From an uncultured beta proteobacterium (GTDB taxonomy: Bacteria > Pseudomonadota > Gammaproteobacteria > Burkholderiales > Burkholderiaceae_B), in NCBI GenBank assembly GCA_903924715.1, contig CAIYCP010000592.1, positions 1 to 6,364 of the forward strand: a stretch of 6,364 nt of DNA, given 5' to 3'. Positions 4,915 to 6,364 of the stretch are shown one piece after another. The notes under the pieces are model-generated. The model ran no database searches. It had not been told where the DNA came from and worked only from the letters and a program-made list of their open reading frames with translations. Both the position numbers and the translations under genes were made by a program. The stretch's first letter is position 1. Every line of letters starts with the position of its first letter.

Positions 4915-6364
4915 TGAACCTGCCGCAGCTTTTGGCTCGACCCGACGGATCGCTGACAGAATTATTGGCGACGGTCGCCCAAATGCGTCCAAAGCACCCT
5001 GCTCTCGTCCTGAACGATCAGACACTGAGCTATTACGAATTTGACCAGCTCGTGTCGCGTGTGGCCGTGAGCCTGCAGCGCGATGGCCTGCAGCCTGGCG
5101 ATGTCGTGGCGGTGTGCGCTAGCACCTCGTTTGAGTATGTCGCCGTATTTTTTGGTGCGCTTCGGGCCGGTGGCGTCGTGACGCCGTTGCCACCGTCGGC
5201 CAGCGCGCAAAATTTAACGGGCATGCTGGTCAACTCAGGTGCGCAGTGGCTCTTTCGGGATCAGGGCGTGGCGCAAGCCTGGCCGCTTACGCTCACTGGC
5301 GCGACGCTCAAGACCATCTGGCTGGATCAAACCCAAGACGCTGAGGCCTGGTCAACCTGGCTCAGCGAAGGTTCGCAGCCAACCCCGGTTCAGACGGATC
5401 CTGACCGTGCGTTCAATCTGATTTATTCTTCAGGCACAACCGGGGTCCCCAAAGGGATTGTGCAACCCTGCTCGATGCGCTGGGCCCACACGCAGCGCGC
5501 GGCCTTAAACGGCATGGGCATCAATACCGTGTTGCTTGTCTCGACACCGCTCTACTCAAACACAACATTGGTGCCATTGCTACCGGGGCTGGCCCTGGGC
5601 GCGACCGTGCTGATGATGAGCAAGTTTGACGCGCGCAAATACCTTGAACTAGCCGCCACACATCGCGCCACGCATACCGTACTCGTACCTGTGCAATACC
5701 AGCGTTTAATGGATGAGCCAAGCTTTGATACGTTCGATCTATCGAGCTTAAAAACCAAGGGATCCACGAGCGCACCGTTTAGTGCTGCACTCAAGGCTGA
5801 GGTTTTGCGGCGCTGGCCGGGCGAACTCAATGACGTGTACGGAATGACAGAAGGCGGCGTGCGCTGCGAGCTGAAGGCGCATTTACATCCCGACAAATTG
5901 CACACAATCGGCCAGCCCTCGGCGGGACATGTGATTCGCATGATTGACGAGCATGGCGTCGAAGTTGAAGCAGGGCAAACTGGTGAGATTGTTGGTCACT
6001 CAGCGGTCATGATGAAGGGTTATCACGGCCTGCCAGAAAAGACGCGCGAAATCGAATGGTTTGACGCAACCGGCAAACGCTTCATTCGCACCGGAGATAT
6101 CGGTCGCTTTGATGCAGACGGTTTTGTGATTTTGTCAGATCGCAAAAAAGACATGGTGATCTCAGGCGGTTTTAATATCTATCCAAGCGATCTCGAAGCA
6201 GAGCTCGAACAGCATCCTGACGTCGCTGAAGCCGCCGTCATTGGCGTACCCTCAAGGGCTTGGGGCGAAACACCTGTTGGCTATGTTGTCTTAAGGCCAA
6301 CAGCAACCATCGATCGAGATGCACTACTGACGTGGGTCAATGCACGCCTGGGCAAAACGCAGCG
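4911..6364 (+). CDS. AMP-forming acyl-CoA synthetase / acid-CoA ligase (C-terminus cut by window edge)
   Basis: This is a class I adenylate-forming enzyme: it activates a carboxylic acid with ATP to an acyl-AMP and then transfers it to CoA. In the 484 residues present the core motifs are in order: the phosphate-binding loop YSSGTTGVPKG (172-182), the A5 motif DVYGMTEGG (308-316), RTGD with Asp396 for ribose binding (393-396), and the hinge and A8 region DRKKDMVISGGFNIYP (410-425). The frame runs off the window at GKTQ, before the C-terminal catalytic lysine, so about 30-40 residues are missing. The start is uncertain: ATG 4911 and ATG 4914 fit the family's N-terminal length but lack a Shine-Dalgarno, the frame is open back to 4833, and ATG 4983 is a shorter alternative. 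It is divergent from ychF. The acid used (fatty, aromatic or other) cannot be told. Confidence 0.93.
   Translation, partial: MMNLPQLLARPDGSLTELLATVAQMRPKHPALVLNDQTLSYYEFDQLVSRVAVSLQRDGLQPGDVVAVCASTSFEYVAVFFGALRAGGVVTPLPPSASAQNLTGMLVNSGAQWLFRDQGVAQAWPLTLTGATLKTIWLDQTQDAEAWSTWLSEGSQPTPVQTDPDRAFNLIYSSGTTGVPKGIVQPCSMRWAHTQRAALNGMGINTVLLVSTPLYSNTTLVPLLPGLALGATVLMMSKFDARKYLELAATHRATHTVLVPVQYQRLMDEPSFDTFDLSSLKTKGSTSAPFSAALKAEVLRRWPGELNDVYGMTEGGVRCELKAHLHPDKLHTIGQPSAGHVIRMIDEHGVEVEAGQTGEIVGHSAVMMKGYHGLPEKTREIEWFDATGKRFIRTGDIGRFDADGFVILSDRKKDMVISGGFNIYPSDLEAELEQHPDVAEAAVIGVPSRAWGETPVGYVVLRPTATIDRDALLTWVNARLGKTQ

Noticed and set aside
4962..5233. Minus-strand frames near the start of the synthetase
   Set aside because: They overlap the conserved N-terminal domain of the synthetase in antisense and have no independent support.
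5521..5941. Two minus-strand open frames (84 and 129 codons) opposite the acyl-CoA synthetase
   Set aside because: They are antisense shadows: the plus-strand frame carries all adenylate-forming enzyme motifs without a break.

Overview
The window reads as ordinary chromosome of a Gram-negative proteobacterium, most likely a betaproteobacterium of the order Burkholderiales. This rests on the TctA/TctB carboxylate transporter, a periplasm-exported outer-membrane barrel, an E. coli-like YchF and moderate-GC codon use. The assignment to order is inference. No rRNA, tRNA, insertion sequence, phage gene or CRISPR array was seen.

Left part (1-2778, all minus strand). Reading in the direction of transcription, an exported beta-rich protein (1999-2778) is followed by a YbiC/HcxB-type NAD(P)-dependent 2-hydroxycarboxylate dehydrogenase (808-1884), then tctB (271-714) and the start of tctA (271 to the window edge). 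The last three look like one metabolic unit: TctAB would import a carboxylate with a periplasmic binding protein encoded elsewhere, and the dehydrogenase would interconvert a 2-hydroxy acid and its 2-oxo acid in the cytoplasm. The dehydrogenase and tctB are separated by 93 bp holding a stem-loop, while tctB and tctA overlap by one base.

Middle (2779-3695). This is a small accessory patch. It holds a 32-codon minus-strand remnant that resembles the N-terminus of a HEPN-domain protein, then a plus-strand ParD-like/ParE toxin-antitoxin pair (3110-3307 and 3301-3609) overlapping by 7 bp. The antitoxin has the ParD-type toxin-binding tail but no recognisable ribbon-helix-helix. A frame running into it from upstream may be another gene fragment.

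Right part (3696-6364). The housekeeping ATPase YchF/OLA1 (minus) converges on parE and diverges from an AMP-forming acyl-CoA synthetase (plus, cut by the window end). The divergent gap contains a perfect 12-bp palindrome and a 13-codon leader ORF whose stop overlaps the synthetase start next to a run of eight A.

Nothing here is convincingly a new system. The points most worth checking are the decayed HEPN gene beside an RHH-less antitoxin, and the leader ORF with its A8 tract.
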